Source of the DNA: Astragalus membranaceus
Taxonomy: Eukaryota > Streptophyta > Magnoliopsida > Fabales > Fabaceae
Assembly: GCA_039519185.1 (NCBI GenBank)
Contig: CM076854.1
Span: 17,457,192 to 17,521,191 of the forward strand
Length of the DNA: 64,000 nucleotides
Direction of reading: 5' to 3'
The notes below the pieces were generated by a model that searched no databases, was not told the DNA's origin, and worked only from the letters and a program-made list of their open reading frames with translations. Every line of letters begins with the position of its first letter. Within the stretch, counting starts at the first letter, position 1. This document shows, in pieces, positions 32,552 to 42,005 of the stretch. The position numbers were made by a program, and so were the translations under genes.

Positions 32552-33417
32552 GTTGCTTTATCTTTCCCGCCTAAGACAAGATTCCAAGTTACTTTACAAT
32601 TCCGGCAAACAGCTTAGATGCGTGACGAATGATTTTCAAAATTGGGTTTTATTTAATGCAGATGATGCAAATGACGTAATGATGCAATGATGCCATGATG
32701 CATGATGCAATGATGCTTCTTTTCGTGTTTTTGCAGAAAGAGGATATTTACAGGTGGTGATTTGAAAATTTTCACACTATATGCCACCTCATATAGGCGT
32801 TTATTGAAAAGGAAAAGCACATCTTTTTTTGATTTTCGAAAATTCTGAAGGAAAAAATTGATTGAACTGAATGCAACGATGCAACACACAATTTGGAAAG
32901 CCCTTGTGACCTAAAAGGGGGTAGAACCTATGATCTAAGGTATTTTAGGGATAATCTTCTCATGTAGCTCTATTCACACCCTCACAAAGGTCATCAGAGC
33001 CACAATCCCTCTCATGAAAATCCCCGTAAATGCAGGAAACTGCTAGATACGAAGCATCAAGAAAGAGCACAACTCTGATTGAAACTTTTGCGAGTAGCCA
33101 AACGGACAAAGGTCCTGATGGGCTCCCACTACTCGAATCCACTCATCCTAAGGTACCCTAACAGACCTGGGGTACAAGTGTGTGTGTGCGGAGGGCATTT
33201 CCTTAAAAACTACCCCACCTGCAAATGAAAATCCAGAACAGTCCAGACAATAGCATGTTGTCTACTCTAGGGTTCAATATCATACAAACAAGCCTAGGGT
33301 TCAATAGCATGTTGTCTACTCTAGGGTTCAATATCATACAAATCAATCACACAAATCACACACTTAATTAATTAGGCTTGACCCACTTTTTTAAAAAAAA
33401 AAGGTTTTTCTTTTTAG
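32552..33417 (-). other. 5' leader of element B
   Basis: Matches the leaders of A and C. It contains one two-stem hairpin (33091-33135). A short duplication of TAGCATGTTGTCTACTCTAG lies near 33250-33330. The small frames are not conserved. Confidence 0.6.
33091..33135 (-). other. Two-stem hairpin in the leader of element B
   Basis: CGAGT/ACTCG and AGCC/GGCT outer stems, CATCA loop, GGAC/GTCC inner stem, CTTT, GTTT. Confidence 0.6.
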
Positions 33418-33435
33418 TCCCCAGTGAAGTTGCAA
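33418..33435 (-). other. Decayed primer binding site of element B
   Basis: TTGCAACTTCACTGGGGA on the minus strand, in the position of TGGCGACTCCGCTGGGGA. All five or so differences are C-to-T or G-to-A changes, as expected from deamination of methylated cytosine. Confidence 0.65.
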
Positions 33436-33841
33436 GCTGTTGCGCCCGAAAAAGTCCCCGAGGGAGAACCTTCCTCGTTCAAAACTTTTCCTAAGGCAAT
33501 GAAGCCACCACCAATATTTATTAAGGAAAATATTAGGAAAACCTTTTTTGGAAAGCGATTGGTCTTGCGAAACTAGAGAATAGGGTTCGGGGGTCGGTTA
33601 CGCGCAGGGAAGGTGTTAGCACCCCACACGTCCTCTCTACTGAGAGGGAACCTTTAATTAAATGTGTGGTTTTAGTGTGTTGACTTGAAAATACTTAATT
33701 TTGCCTCTCTACTTCTTTTTGAAAATATTCTTAATGAAAATCTTTATTTATTATGAAAAAGAAAAGGGGGAAGAATGGGTTTTTAGAAAAGAAAACGCTA
33801 TGGGTAATCACTGCTAAGTACTCTTGAAAATGAGAGTCACT

Positions 33842-34164
33842 ACCACCAGTCAGACGAACAAAGGTTCTGATTGACTATTAGTAGCAACCCGTTTTTTATT
33901 TGCCTTTTTGAAAGTGGTTTTCGAAAGAGATTGATTGGCACGAATGATCAAACTAACAAAGGTTATGAGTGATCATCTCTTGTTGTTCTTTGGGGAAAAA
34001 GACATCGCCACCAATGGCTAGACGAACAAAGGTTCTGATTAACCACTAGCGACGATGGGTTGAAAATGATTTTAGAAAGTAAAAGGTTTTTGTTCTTTAT
34101 CTGGTTGAATTGTGAAAGTTGAGCTTTCATGATGATCAATTGAGCAAAGGCTCCAAGTGACCAT
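33842..34164 (-). other. Four covarying two-stem hairpins in U5 of LTR B
   Basis: Cores lie at 33848-33876, 33946-33974, about 34021-34052 and 34130-34164. Inner stems in RNA sense are GAAC/GTTC, TAAC/GTTA, GAAC/GTTC and GAGC/GCTC. Outer stems are AGTC/GACT, GATC/GATC, GGTT/AGCC (one G-U) and GATGGTC/GATCATC (one G-U). A fifth, more diverged copy lies near 34185-34215. Confidence 0.6.
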
Positions 34165-34299
34165 CATTAGCACTCCATTGTTGATAATCATGCGAGCAAA
34201 GGCTTCGCAAAACTACTAATAGAGTTTGATTTTTTGAAGAATTTTCGCAATTGGATTGATTCTTGTTTAGGGGAAAGAAAATCTGTTATTTTTGAAAAA

Positions 34300-35160
34300 A
34301 AGGTTTGTGAAAAAAAGTTTGCTTAGGGGAAAGAAACAAAATTTAAAAAAAAAAAAGAAACAGGGGGTGCAGTAGTAAACTGGGGGGTGCAGTTATAAGG
34401 GGCTGTATTATTAAGACTGGGGTGCAGACAGTGAGCCCAGCTTATTTTTGTAAGCTGGGTTGCGTTTCCTTTTTATTTTACGAAAAAAAAGATGGGCCGT
34501 AAACAGGGGGGCAGGCGCGCTAAGTAAAACGTGGGGGGTGTGAATAGAAATCTGAAAAAAATAAAAGTGAAAGGACGAAAATGTCCTTGGGTCCATACTA
34601 TAAAAACCTAAACCAAAATAGAAACCCTAATCCCTCCACTCTTCTTCCTCACGGCGCCCACACCCCCCCCCCCCCCTAAATAGCCAAATCCGATTTTTTT
34701 CTCTCTCTCCCCTTTGCTGCGGCCGATCCCCACTCCCCTCACCTCATCTAACCCATTTTTCCCTCCCTCTCCCCACGGCTCCCCACCACTTCCTCGCCGC
34801 TTTGCTCTCCTTCCCTCTCCTTCGACCATGACCTTGTTTTCTTCCTCCCTATTCTCTCATCTCCTCCTCACCTTGCGCCGGTTGGGGAAGGTTGTTGATG
34901 GTCGACGGTTTGGTTGACGGTGGAGTATGGTACGGTGGTTGGGAGCGAGGGAGTGACGAGACGAAAAGTGGTGGTGGACGGTTGATGGGTGGATGGCCGT
35001 GAGGTGATGGTGATTCGGTTGATGGGTGGTTGTAGTTTGGACGGTGGTGATGGTGGCCGCCGAAGAAGATGACTGGAGGGTGGTGGTTCGCGGCCCGCGA
35101 CCACCGTCTACGGTGGCCGACGTCTATGAGGTGAGCTTCTTTTGTTTCCCTGCCTCGTCT
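34300..35160 (+). other. Gene-like promoter/exon segment inside LTR B, antisense
   Basis: On the plus strand a TATA-like ACTATAAAAACC (about 34596-34607) is followed by AAACCCTAATCCCTCC, a C-run and a short GC-rich frame (34714-34917). A GAGGTGAGCT splice-donor-like site lies near 35128. The base composition differs sharply from the rest of the LTR. It looks like a captured host promoter and first exon, but I cannot name the gene. Confidence 0.3.
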
Positions 35161-35719
35161 TCTCTAAGTTGTTCTCTTTTTTTGGATCCCTCTGTTTTTC
35201 AATAGGTATTTGTGTTGTTATTGGCTTGTGGGCTTGATAGGGTGTTGGTGTAGTGAAGGATAATGCTCAGTGTTGCAAGCATAGGGTATTAGTACTTGGT
35301 CTTTGTTACAGTGAGTATTTGGTCTTTGTTACAGTGAGTTTGAAGATATTGAAGCTTTTTTTTCTTAAATCATTCTCCTAATTTTTTTTAATACTCTTAT
35401 ATTCCCAGAATTATTTTCTTTTTCTCATCGATCCCCTCCCCCCCTTTTTGATTCTGTTTTTTTTTTTGTTTTCTCCCTTTTCATCATAGCACTCTCCCTA
35501 TTAAAAAGAACTACACTATATGTCCTTTACATAACATAAATATATAACAAACATGAATATATAACAAACAAAGAGGGTGGGCGAATGAGTAAGTAAATTT
35601 AGGAACTAACCTCGTTCCAACCGTGCTCTGTGTTTCCAAAATCTGATTCTTTTCTCTATTATTTTGTGTGCTTCAGTTACTGTGTGTGTCTCTTACCCCC
35701 AACTGATTTCAGCTCATTG

Positions 35720-35727
35720 TATTTATA
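35720..35727 (-). promoter_or_regulatory. TATA box of LTR B
   Basis: TATAAATA in GCCTATAAATACAATG on the minus strand, about 655 bp from the LTR start. Confidence 0.55.
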
Positions 35728-36382
35728 GGCAGGAAATTATGGTGTAGGTGTGGGTGCTGTTCAGGGGATCAAAACCCCCCAGGAGACCAAGCACAACAGA
35801 ATCAGAGACAGCAATGAGGGATGGCAGCAAGGGAGGAACAGGGCTGTTGCCAATGCAGCAATGTTTTTGCTGAAAATGGATGCCAAACAAAAGGGACAAG
35901 AAGAAAGAAACTTGGGCTTTTAGCTCCAGCAAGTCGCATGCTGTCTTGATTTTGCTTTATTATATTTTTTTTGTACTCTTTTCCTTGCTTTTAATTAATT
36001 TTGTACCATTTGTATTTAATTTTTTTGTCTATATGTGTAACAAAAGTTGACTTAGGTTGTACCTTTTATTTTGTAAAAAAAACTGTTTATAATAAAAAAA
36101 CATTAATTCAGAAATTGATTTTTATTAGATTTTTCATAACAATAATTAAACTAATAGCAATGACTTTAATAGCGGTAAAAATAACGAGTATCAAAAATAT
36201 ATACTCGTACGCAACGAGAAACAAACACGCTCACGCAATGAGAGCAACGACACGCGTACAATAAAAATGAAACGTGGCATAGCCAGAACAACAACGCGTG
36301 CACAATTAAAAGCGACTCGCATACGCTAGGTGCGAATTGAGACCATCAGCGCTAATCTGACGGACAAAATTGGGGTATGACA

Positions 36383-36398
36383 GCTGCCCCTCTTTATT
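36383..36398 (-). other. Polypurine tract next to LTR B
   Basis: Minus-strand purine run AATAAAGAGGGGCAGC immediately before TGTCATACC. Confidence 0.6.
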
Positions 36399-37513
36399 TG
36401 GATTTTACCAAGAAATATGAATTGGCCGAGACATATTTCGAAGATAAAATATGAATAAAGAATTCAGAAATTATACCAATTTTGTCTACTTGGAGAAGCC
36501 CGAATTTTCTTTTTCTGTTCTTTTTTTCTTTTCTTTTTTTTTGAATCAACACTTGGAGCGTTGATGAGGAAACAATAAACGAAATGGTTAACAACATGCA
36601 CGCTAACTCCGAAAGGCAAGGAAAGCGCTAAATGAAGAAAGCGATAAAGAAAGCGGTAAAATGCCAGGCTGCCTAAAACCTGTAAACGAACCCTTGCGAA
36701 TCCGAGTTTGCACGTGGCTTTCAGGAGCACGCATCCTGAGAATCTCTGGTCTTTCGAGCGACGGGGGGATCGTTATCAGCTCCGGAACTGATATACTGAT
36801 CAATGCACGGCATCCACTGTATCTTAGGCTGATGCAACTATTCCGTTGAACCTCACATGGGGCTGCGGTCCATCGCGTTGCTCGTACACGATGTGAGACC
36901 TGGGCAGAAGGGAGCGATGATCTCTCTGGGCTCCAATCTGCAATGCGCGCCTGAGCGCTCTCTTTTCTTTTCTCTTTTTTTCTTTTCTCTTTTTTTGTTT
37001 CTTGCTTTTTTTTTCTGAACTCCCAACTTGGGGGAGCATTTTCTGGAATCTGAAGGTGAGCGTTAACACCGCGGTGTTTATCCTCTCTCACTTGTCTACA
37101 GCTGAAAAATGAGCCCATACATGCAATGCAAATGCCATGATTGCCATTTTCTTTTTCTTTTTCTTATGATGAATGTAATGTAAATGCCTGAATTTCTCTT
37201 TTCTTTACTTTATTATTATTATTATTTTCTATGTCTGATGAGTGCATGATTTTATGCTTGGTGAATGTAATGCATGACTTTATTTGTTTATTGCTCTTTT
37301 GCTTTCTCAACCTTTTCTTTTCTCTTCCCTTTGCTGGTCTGACCAACTCGCGGGACTCGCGTTATGAGACACCATGATTATCTATGATACTTATTCGGAG
37401 CCGAGCTTCGTCCTCTTGTTTTAATGCAATCAGAGCTTCTTATTTGACTTTTTTGAGCTTACTTGACTGAAAGATCACCATGATAATCCGACGGACAAAA
37501 TTGGGGTATGACA
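36383..37513 (-). mobile_element. Fragment D: LTR start, internal 3' region and polypurine tract
   Basis: At 37513 the sequence TGTCATACCCCAATTTTGTC marks an LTR start on the minus strand, against the gag of element E. At the other end a purine run (AAAGAGGGGCAGC, 36383-36396) abuts the start of LTR B. Between them is non-coding DNA with CTTTT-rich tracts. The simplest reading is an element deleted between its 5' LTR start and its 3' internal end, sharing its other LTR with element B. The protein-like frames here show no known domain. Confidence 0.5.
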
Positions 37514-37687
37514 GGCGTTTGCTGTCGCTGGGGAATTGCGGCCAGGTTTTGTGGATGCGGGGCGCCGCGTGGTCTGCCTCGCGGAGCCATGTCAGTCAGA
37601 GTGGGGATGTTCTCTCTCCCACAGTGGTCGCCAATGAACCGGACTCTTCTCTGAGCGATCGGTCCTCTTGTTGCAGTAAGTCTATTT
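37514..37687 (-). pseudogene. gag: Element E: gag start, primer site and LTR end
   Basis: Minus strand: gag opens at 37590 (MAPRGRPRGAPHPQNLAA) and is cut at 37514 by fragment D. The primer site TGGCGACCACTGTGGGAG is at 37616-37633, and the LTR end is at 37635. It is the same family as element H (MAPRGRP start, near-identical primer site). The LTR is split at 37688 by copia element F and resumes at 43424. Confidence 0.7.
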
Positions 37688-38385
37688 GTGCTTGTTACCA
37701 AGTGGCTTCAGTCTCAAGAGGGGGGTGAATTGAGATTTAAAAACTTTTAGATCTTTCGAAAACGTTTTTCCCCTTTTCAATGACTTAGATCAATTTCCGC
37801 AGGTTAAGTGGAAGCGAAGGAATTAGAATATAAAGCAGTAAAGCGGTATAACAGTAAAGCAGGAAAGCAGTAAAGCACGCAGAGATTTATCCTGGTTCGG
37901 TCACCTCCTAGTGACCTACGTCCAGTCCTCACACCCTTGTGAGATTTTCCACTAACCAAAACAACAAGGCTTACAGGTGCCTTGGAAAACCTTTACAGAC
38001 TCAGGCACTCTCCTCCTAGGATACCCCACCTATGGAGAGCCCTCAAATCTAATATAACAATAACAAGAGATACCCCACCCCTGTTACAATCAGCTGCCCC
38101 AGAAAGATACCCCACTTCCTAGTACAAACAGCTACCCTAGAGAGATACCCCACTCCCTAGTACAAATCACAAACAATTAAATAATAAACAATTGTAAAGA
38201 CAGAAATACCTCTAATGAAGGCAGATATTACAACTTGAAGAATGCAACCCCAACTAACTCTTAGCAACAGATCAGCTCAGACGGACCAACGGTGCGTGAC
38301 GAGCAAAAGTAAAAGCGTAAAGAGTTTTTCTCAAAAGTTTCTGATTCGTGAAATGGGTTGTGTGAAAATGAACGTAAGCAGTGCC

Positions 38386-38393
38386 TATTTATA
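38386..38393 (-). promoter_or_regulatory. TATA box of the F 3' LTR
   Basis: TATAAATA in the palindrome GCCTATAAATAGGC, 44 bp from the first AATCGATT core. Confidence 0.7.
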
Positions 38394-38433
38394 GGCTATG
38401 AGAAAATCAAGTTTACGTTGAAAATAGTGTAGG

Positions 38434-38780
38434 AATCGATTCTTTGTTGAAAGCATTTGATCTAGAATCGATTCATTTAAGTGAGGAATCGATTTTGATT
38501 TGTTTGAAAAATAGGGAAATCGATTCTTGAGAACCATGGAGGGCTAGGAATCGATTCTACTTAGTGAAAATTTGTATGAATCGATTCACAGCTTGCCTGA
38601 GACATGTAGGAATCGATTCTCAGTTAAGTGCAAAAGAGTGGGAATCGATTCTTCCTTTAAAAAGTTTGGCTCAGAAATCGATTTTTGCACTGAAAATACA
38701 TGAAGTGAAAATCGATTCTTCCTTTTCTGATTTGCCTGAAAATCGATTTTGATGAATGTATATGCAAGATAAAATTGATT
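38434..38780 (-). promoter_or_regulatory. Phased AATCGATT array in the F 3' LTR
   Basis: Cores have their C at 38437, 38469, 38490, 38521, 38552, 38582, 38614, 38646, 38679, 38713 and 38744, plus a decayed AATTGATT at 38776. Steps are 30-34 bp with one of 21. Flanks are often GAATCGATTC, as in element A. Confidence 0.75.
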
Positions 38781-39092
38781 TTTATGTTTTAAAGATGATA
38801 GGTATGTTTACGTAAATATGCATGCATCTTTGAAAAACTTGTGACTGTGTGAGAGCTGACCTTCGAAAGAACTTACACTTTTTCGTAAGACACACCCAAA
38901 CCCTAAGGACTACCCTTATATTTAAGGACTACCCTTAAACTTGAATCTTCAATTCTTGAGTTTGTTTGTCTTGGACTGACTTTGATATTTAGTCACTTTT
39001 ATCAACTTTTGGCCATCAACTTTGCCTTTGTCTATTTCATCATCAAAACTTATCCTGCAATATTAGTTTACCTGCAATACAAGGTATCCACA

Positions 39093-39107
39093 TTCTCCCC
39101 CTTTTTG
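39093..39107 (-). other. Polypurine tract of element F
   Basis: CAAAAAGGGGGAGAA on the minus strand, directly before the 3' LTR. Confidence 0.85.
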
Positions 39108-39314
39108 ATGATGACAAAACATTAACTCATCTCAAGGTGGGAGGTTAGTTTAAACAGATAATGATACTCCCCCTATCATGATGCTCCCCCTGTTTTATTG
39201 ACTATATGCAAGGTGGTATGAATGAATGCAAATGCATGCTGAATATTAAAACTCTATTCTTCTCCCCCTTTTTGTCATGATCAAAGAGGGCAACATGTAC
39301 TAAAAATTGCGAAT

Positions 39315-40799
39315 CTAACAGCATGAAGAGGAATAAATGATTCCAAGTTCTCTTCGAATGAAGAAGAAGTTTTCTTTTTGTAAAGGTTTTGTAAAAATAT
39401 CAGTCAGCTGTTTTGCGGATTCAACAAATTCGATTACACAGTGCCCTTTTTGGACATGATCTCTAAGAAAATGGTGTCTTATCTCTATATGCTTGGTCCT
39501 AGAGTGTTGGACGGAGTTCTTTGTGAGATTGATAGTGCTGGTATTGTCGCATTTTATAGGGATATGATCTAGATATATACCATAGTCAAGAAGTTGTTGC
39601 TTCTTCCAGAGAATTTGTGCACAACAACTTCCTGCTGCAACATATTCTGCTTCAACAGTTGACAGTGCGACACTGACTTGTTTCTTACTGTGCCACGAGA
39701 CTAATGCACTACCTAGTATGTGACATGTTCCACTAGTGCTTTTTCTTTCCAACTTACATCCTGCAAAGTCAGAATCTGAATATCCAATAAGGCTACATGT
39801 GGCGCCTTTTGGGTACCACGGACCAACATTTTGAGTGCCTACCAGATATCTCATTATTCTTTTGCCAGCTACTAAATGTGACTCTTTTGGATTTGCTTGA
39901 TACCTAACGCACATGCAAACACTAAAGATGATGTCAGGTCTACTAGCAGTTAAGTAGAGAAGAGAGCCAATTATACCTCGATATTTGCTTAGTTCTACCG
40001 GTTTACCTTCTTCATCTTTATCTAAGTAGCATGAGGTGCTCATTGGTGTGGACATTTCTTTTGATTTGTCCATTTCGAATCTTTTGAGTAGTTCTTTGCA
40101 GTACTTTGATTGAGATATGAAGATGCCGTTGTTTGTTTGTTTTATTTGAAGCCCAAGGAAGAAGTTGAGTTCTCCCATCATTGACATTTCAAACTCACTC
40201 TGCATAATACTTGAAAACTCTTTGCAAAGCAATTCATTAGTAGCACCGAAAATGATATCATCCACATAAATTTGCACGAGTAAGATGTCATCTTTTGACC
40301 TTTTTATAAAAAGTGTAGTGTCAACTTTCCCTCTTTGAAAATCATGGTTGAGTAGGAATTTGCTCAATCTTTCGTACCAAGCTCTGGGAGCTTGCTTCAG
40401 ACCATATAGAGCCTTTTTGAGTTTAAAAACATGGTCTAGTTTTTCAGAATTTTCAAAGCCAGGTGGTTGTTCAACATATACTTCTTCTTGGATAAAACCA
40501 TTTAAGAAAGCGCTCTTAACATCCATTTGATACAATTTAAAATCCATGATTGATGCAAAAGCAAGTAGCATGCGAATAGCTTCTAATCTAGCTACAGGGG
40601 CATATGTTTCATCATAGTCTATTCCTTCTTCTTGATTATAACCTTTAGCAACTAGTCTAGCTTTGTTCCTAATTATTATACCTGATTCATCTAGCTTGTT
40701 TTTAAACACCCATTTTGTGCCTATTATCTTATGCTTATCAGGTCTAGGAACTAGATCCCACACTTCGTTTCTTTCAAACTGATTTAGCTCTTCTTGCAT
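39315..40799 (-). CDS. pol: Copia reverse transcriptase and RNase H of element F
   Basis: A 494-codon open frame with RVT_2 motifs in order: WDLVPRPDKHKIIGTKWVFK, YDETYAPVARLEAIRMLLAF, KALYGLKQAPRAWYERL, the catalytic LVQIYVDDIIFGATN (YVDD), and FFLGLQIKQ. RNase H follows, with GYSDSDFAGCKLERKSTSG, STVEAEYVAAGSC and VQHSRTKHIEIRHHFLRDHV. The frame ends at TKPLQKENFFFIRRELGI, the normal end of copia pol. RT copies the RNA and RNase H removes it. All usual catalytic residues are visible. The upstream parts of the polyprotein are frameshifted, so it is not expressed normally. The first methionine is internal to the polyprotein. Confidence 0.92.
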   Translation of the reverse strand: MQEELNQFERNEVWDLVPRPDKHKIIGTKWVFKNKLDESGIIIRNKARLVAKGYNQEEGIDYDETYAPVARLEAIRMLLAFASIMDFKLYQMDVKSAFLNGFIQEEVYVEQPPGFENSEKLDHVFKLKKALYGLKQAPRAWYERLSKFLLNHDFQRGKVDTTLFIKRSKDDILLVQIYVDDIIFGATNELLCKEFSSIMQSEFEMSMMGELNFFLGLQIKQTNNGIFISQSKYCKELLKRFEMDKSKEMSTPMSTSCYLDKDEEGKPVELSKYRGIIGSLLYLTASRPDIIFSVCMCVRYQANPKESHLVAGKRIMRYLVGTQNVGPWYPKGATCSLIGYSDSDFAGCKLERKSTSGTCHILGSALVSWHSKKQVSVALSTVEAEYVAAGSCCAQILWKKQQLLDYGIYLDHIPIKCDNTSTINLTKNSVQHSRTKHIEIRHHFLRDHVQKGHCVIEFVESAKQLTDIFTKPLQKENFFFIRRELGIIYSSSCC

Positions 40800-42003
40800 A
40801 GCAATAGTCCAATGTTAATCAACTACGTCTTCATCTATATTTCTAGGTTCAATTTGAGATACGAAAGCCATATGATTACATGCATTTCTAAGAGAGTTAC
40901 GAGTAGTTACCCCTTTAGTTACATCACCTATGACATTTTCAAGCGAGTGGTCCCTTGGGATTCTCCATTCCTTGGGAAGTTCACTGCTTGATCCTTCTTC
41001 TGATTTCTCTTGAGAGGTGGTTTTTGTTTCTTCTTCTTTATCTTTCTTCTTCTCACCTATCTGTAACTCTTCAGGTTCATCTGCAATATCATCAATAACC
41101 ATTCCCAGCCTTTTGGGGTTAGTTTCATCAAATGTAACATGTACAGATTCCTCAATTACCTTATTTCTTTTATTGAAAATTCTAAAGGCCTTGCTAGATA
41201 AAGAGTAACCAAGAAAAATTCATTCATCAGCTTTAGCATCGAATTTACCTAGGTTATCCTTTCCATTATTCAATACAAAACATTTGCAACCAAAAGTGTG
41301 AAGGTGTGAAATATTTGGTTTTTCTCCCCTTGTAAAGTTCATAGGGGGTTTTCTTTAAAATAGGCCTAATCAAAACTCTATTCATAACATAACAAGCAGT
41401 ACTTACAGCATCCGCCCAAAAGTATTTTGGGATGTCGTGATCATTTAGCCTTGTTCTGGCAAGTTCCTCCAATGATCGATTTTTCCTTTCAACAACTCCA
41501 TTTTGTTGAGGAGTTCTAGGTGCTGAGAAGTTGTGATTTATACCAACTTCTTCACATAGGATTTCAAATTTTTCATTTTCAAATTCTCCACCGTGATCAG
41601 ATCGAATTGAGACGATCTTCAATTCTTTCTCATTTTGAATGCTGCGAGCAAGCTTTTTGAATGCTCCAAAAGCTTCGCTCTTATTTGCTATAAAGAGGGT
41701 CCAGGTATACCTTGAATAATCATCTACTATAGATCCATGTGTAACAGCTGCAAATGTTTGTTAGTAGACACAATATTCTTTGATTTAAAGGACACTTTTA
41801 CCTGTTTACCCTTTTGGCATGCATCACACAATTTATCTTTTTCAAACTTGATATTAGGCAAATCATTAACTAGATCTTTAGACACTAGTTTGTTAAGATG
41901 ATCCATATGAATATGAGCTGTCCTACGGTGCCATAACCAAGAGTTTTCTTCCTTACTAATGAAGCTGCTAGGCCCTTTATACAAGAGTCTAGCTCTGATA
42001 CCA
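40800..42003 (-). pseudogene. pol: Copia pre-integrase domain and integrase of element F, frameshifted
   Basis: The part nearest the primer site (about 42003-41727) is the GAG-pre-integrase zinc domain (WLWHRRTAHIHMDHLNKLVS, CDACQKGKQVKVSF). After a small deletion and frame change the integrase core follows (IVDDYSRYTW near 41690; SIRSDHGGEFENEKFEI and PRTPQQNGVVERKNRSLEE in 41622-41266). Then comes the region before RT (GYSLSSKAFRIFNKR, VTFDETNPKRLG, NSLRNACNHMAFVSQIEPRN). At least three frame breaks are present. The reading begins almost at the primer site, so gag and protease have been deleted. Confidence 0.85.
41992..42003 (-). other. Primer binding site of element F (tRNA-iMet)
   Basis: TGGTATCAGAGC on the minus strand, two bases from the LTR end. 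It is the common plant initiator-tRNA-Met site. Confidence 0.9.
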
Positions 42004-42005
42004 CT

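Larger units (their letters stand above)
23871..36382 (-). mobile_element. Ogre element B (5' LTR to RT, interrupted)
   Basis: Minus strand: LTR 33438-36382, primer site 33418-33435, leader, ORF1, gag, protease, intron region and the start of pol. It is interrupted by solo LTR S3 (25920-27884) and truncated at 23871 by element C. A separate ORF1 before gag, a tRNA-Arg-type primer site and an intron-like break between protease and RT define Ogre. The LTR is also bordered by a polypurine tract at 36383. Confidence 0.85.
33438..36382 (-). repeat. LTR of element B (2945 bp)
   Basis: It starts TGTCATACCCCAATTTTGTC at 36382 and ends GGGCGCAACA at 33438. A minus-strand TATA box lies at 35720-35727. 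There is no AATCGATT array, unlike A and C. Four hairpin copies lie at 33842-34164. It contains a gene-like GC-rich insert read on the plus strand (34300-35160). On one side lies the primer site, on the other a polypurine tract. Confidence 0.8.
37693..39092 (-). repeat. 3' LTR of copia element F (1400 bp)
   Basis: It starts TGTGGATACCTTG at 39092 and ends TTGGTAACA at 37693. From about 38165 to 38780 it resembles the LTRs of the gypsy elements A and C: AATCGATT array, TATA palindrome and first transcript segment. The remaining parts are unrelated to them. Confidence 0.9.

Noticed and set aside
36603..37118. 171-codon minus-strand frame with many charged residues
   Set aside because: Low-complexity CTTTT tracts and no known domain. 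It lies in the non-coding 3' part of a retrotransposon next to a polypurine tract.
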